Of a stretch of 64,000 nt of DNA, positions 62,728-64,000 are shown piece by piece. A program made the position numbers and the translations under genes. The notes beneath the pieces were generated by a model, which was not told where the DNA came from, made no database searches, and saw nothing but the letters and a program-made list of their open reading frames with translations. Positions within the stretch are counted from its first letter, which is position 1, and every line of letters starts with the position of its first letter. This DNA is from Amycolatopsis sp. NBC_00345. Its GTDB lineage: Bacteria; Actinomycetota; Actinomycetes; Mycobacteriales; Pseudonocardiaceae. The stretch covers positions 7,874,001-7,938,000 of the forward strand of contig NZ_CP107995.1 of assembly GCF_036116635.1 (NCBI RefSeq), read 5' to 3'.

Positions 62728-62748
62728 GGCACGCCGAGGGGGCGTGCC
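62728..62748 (+). promoter_or_regulatory. 5'-UTR hairpin before the LuxR gene
   Basis: GGCACGCC and GGCGTGCC with a 5-nt loop, perfect 8-bp arms, about 46 nt upstream of the ATG at 62795 in a 265-bp intergenic region that has no other clear feature. Confidence 0.4.
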
Positions 62749-62794
62749 GAAGCGTCCGGCGGCCCGGGAGCGACCTGGAGTACGGAGGCCCGAG

Positions 62795-63583
62795 ATGCGC
62801 GGCATCGAGCCCCACCGACCGACCGTTGCACCGGGACAGCCCGGCGCGAGCCGCAGCCTCGGGGTCGCCGTGGTCGACCCCATCCCGATCTTCCGCGAGG
62901 GACTGGCCGCGATGGTGCACCGCAGCCCCGGCCTGCACTGGGCAGGCCAGGCGGCGAGCCACCACGCCGCGCTCCAGCTGTGCGAGCAGGTGCGCCCCGA
63001 CGTGGTCATCCTCGACTCGGCGCTGGACCCCAACTGCCACCTCACCAAGCTGCTGGCCGCGGGTGACCCGGCGTTGCTGCTGGTGGTGCTCGTCCGCGAC
63101 GCCAACCGGACGCAGCAGTACCTGGCGACCGCCATCGGCGCGGGCGCGCACGCGATCGTGCCGCGAGCGGTGGACCCGCGCCGGCTCGCGGAGGCCATCC
63201 GGCGCGCGCACTCCGACCGTCGTTACATCGACCCGGCGCTGGCGGCGCTCACCGCCAGACCGAAACGCCAGCCGTCCCCCAGGGCGGCACCGGCCGAAGA
63301 CCACCTGACGCAGCCGAAGGGCGCGATGCCGCTTTCGCGCCGCGAGTACCAGGTGCTGCAGCTCGTGGCCGAAGGACTGGAGAACTCGGCGATCGCGAAG
63401 CTGCTGTTCCTGTCCGTGGAGACGGTCCGGACGCACGTGAAGAGCATCCTGCGCAAGCTTTCCGCGCGGGACCGGACACACGCCGTGACCATCGCGTTCC
63501 GCAGCGGCATCCTGATCCCGCGCGCGGACGACGGCCACAACCCCGCGCCCGTCCAGCCGGCCGTGGCGCGCGGCACCCCCTGA
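62795..63583 (+). CDS. LuxR-type regulator with atypical receiver domain
   Basis: 262 residues. Receiver-like domain (22-140) with VVDPIPIFREGL and VILDSALD (candidate phospho-Asp D74); only one acidic residue is kept at the usual Asp-Asp site, the expected Thr is Val in VVLVRD, and the expected Lys is Arg in VPRAV. Linker follows, then a C-terminal LuxR/FixJ HTH (about 180-240): LSRREYQVLQLVAEGLENSAIAKLLFLS pattern and VRTHVKSILRKL. The ATG at 62795 has GGAGG upstream. No histidine kinase is adjacent; it may act without phosphorylation. Confidence 0.9.
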   Translation: MRGIEPHRPTVAPGQPGASRSLGVAVVDPIPIFREGLAAMVHRSPGLHWAGQAASHHAALQLCEQVRPDVVILDSALDPNCHLTKLLAAGDPALLLVVLVRDANRTQQYLATAIGAGAHAIVPRAVDPRRLAEAIRRAHSDRRYIDPALAALTARPKRQPSPRAAPAEDHLTQPKGAMPLSRREYQVLQLVAEGLENSAIAKLLFLSVETVRTHVKSILRKLSARDRTHAVTIAFRSGILIPRADDGHNPAPVQPAVARGTP

Positions 63584-63655
63584 CCTCACCCACCAGGTGG
63601 ATGTCGTTTTTTCGGCTGAATTCCGCCCCTGGAAGCGCGGTTTCGCTTGCTCCGG

Positions 63656-63693
63656 TTACTCGTAGGTAATATCCTGAAGTTACCGGCGAGTAA
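63656..63693. promoter_or_regulatory. Paired TTAC-N6-GTAA motifs upstream of the fadE5-like gene
   Basis: TTACTCGTAGGTAA (63656-63669) and TTACCGGCGAGTAA (63680-63693) are near-inverse copies (12 of 14 pair) 10 bp apart, 48 bp from the ATG at 63741. A third example occurs upstream of etfD (34749). Suggests dual binding of a dimeric repressor such as a TetR-type fatty-acid sensor. Confidence 0.65.
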
Positions 63694-63740
63694 GGGAACA
63701 TGTGCCCGGCCGGAAAGCCGACACAAAACGGAGTGACGAC

Positions 63741-64000
63741 ATGGGCCACTACAAGAGCAACGTCCGAGACCTGGAGTTCAACCTCTTCGAGGTGCTCGGC
63801 GTACAGGAGCGCCTGGGCAAGGGCGTGCTCGCCGAGTCGGACGAGGAGACCGCGCGCGGGGTGCTGACCGAGCTGAACAAGCTCGCCACCGGCCCGCTGG
63901 CCGAGTCCTACGCCGACGCGGACCGGAACCCGCCGGTGTACGACCCCAAGACGTTCAGCGTCAAGATCCCCGAGTCGTTCAAGAAGAGCTACCAGCAGCT
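63741..64000 (+). CDS. FadE5-like acyl-CoA dehydrogenase, N-terminus only
   Basis: 86 residues visible before the window ends. Begins GHYKSNVRDLEFNLFEVLGV and then has DADRNPPVYDPKTF and IPESFKKSY, the N-terminal extension of the acyl-CoA dehydrogenase group to which mycobacterial FadE5 belongs. FadE5 oxidises medium- and long-chain acyl-CoA and gives electrons to ETF, hence to EtfD (34833-37127). The catalytic Glu and FAD region lie outside the window. The paired motif at 63656-63693 is its promoter region. Confidence 0.85.
   Translation, partial: MGHYKSNVRDLEFNLFEVLGVQERLGKGVLAESDEETARGVLTELNKLATGPLAESYADADRNPPVYDPKTFSVKIPESFKKSYQQ

Overview
The window is high-GC DNA from an actinomycete, most likely Amycolatopsis or a close relative in the Pseudonocardiaceae. 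Reasons: strongly GC-biased third codon positions, many GTG starts, GTGA/ATGA start-stop overlaps, HspR/HAIR heat-shock control, an F420-type reductase, an EtfD-type iron-sulfur oxidoreductase and a FadE5-like acyl-CoA dehydrogenase. From memory, the block SpoU methylase / pyrE / clpB / globin reductase / dnaK-grpE-dnaJ-hspR / etfD / dcd recalls the Rv0321-Rv0385 part of the Mycobacterium tuberculosis chromosome, so this looks like core chromosome with accessory genes inserted.

Layout. 0-4.5 kb: partial SpoU methylase, a DUF2784 protein, an ECF sigma factor translationally coupled to an Asp23 (Gls24) envelope-stress operon, and pyrE. 4.5-10.8 kb: a MacB/FtsX-type ABC exporter, a short-chain dehydrogenase, a secreted protein and a membrane-anchored protein. 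11-26 kb: clpB, two MFS exporters with a MarR regulator, two tandem flavohemoglobin-like reductases, a dienelactone hydrolase and the dnaK-grpE-dnaJ-hspR operon. clpB and dnaK both have HspR operators, so the heat-shock circuit is self-contained here. 26-34 kb: a TAP-type hydrolase with two DUF4097-like proteins, a PEBP protein, and an alcohol dehydrogenase / amidohydrolase / DUF59 set that normally accompanies propane monooxygenase, followed by IclR and SnoaL-like genes. 34-43 kb: an SMR pump with TetR, etfD, an orphan DUF742 protein with a repetitive centre, a CDF metal transporter, a CAP protein and a sugar porter. 43-49 kb: one 1905-residue surface protein with 15 DUF11-type repeats. 49-64 kb: MarR with FAD monooxygenase, dcd, an MpaB-type oxygenase, tRNA-Gly(CCC), YegP, a lone HsdR_N nuclease-like protein, several small enzymes, a 5'-nucleotidase broken by one amber codon, a decayed methyltransferase, mug, a LuxR regulator and the start of a fadE5-like gene.

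The most unusual material is non-coding. (1) Two copies of a 122-bp module, inverted relative to each other and about 4.3 kb apart (55588-55709 and 59889-60010), each carry two convergent DnaA-box-like 9-mers, a -10-like hexamer and an identical 33-bp GC-rich hairpin where the transcript should begin. (2) At least five sequence families of long, nearly perfect palindromes sit directly 3' of stop codons (1138, 3799, 10907, 14996, 21385, 29482, 37136). They usually start about 8-12 nt from the stop and have no U-tract. In one family the two copies differ only by compensatory base pairs. (3) A TTAC-N6-GTAA motif lies upstream of both etfD and the fadE5-like gene, suggesting one regulator for beta-oxidation and its electron outlet.

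All calls were made by reading the sequence. No database search, folding or alignment program was run, and family names rest on recognised motifs.
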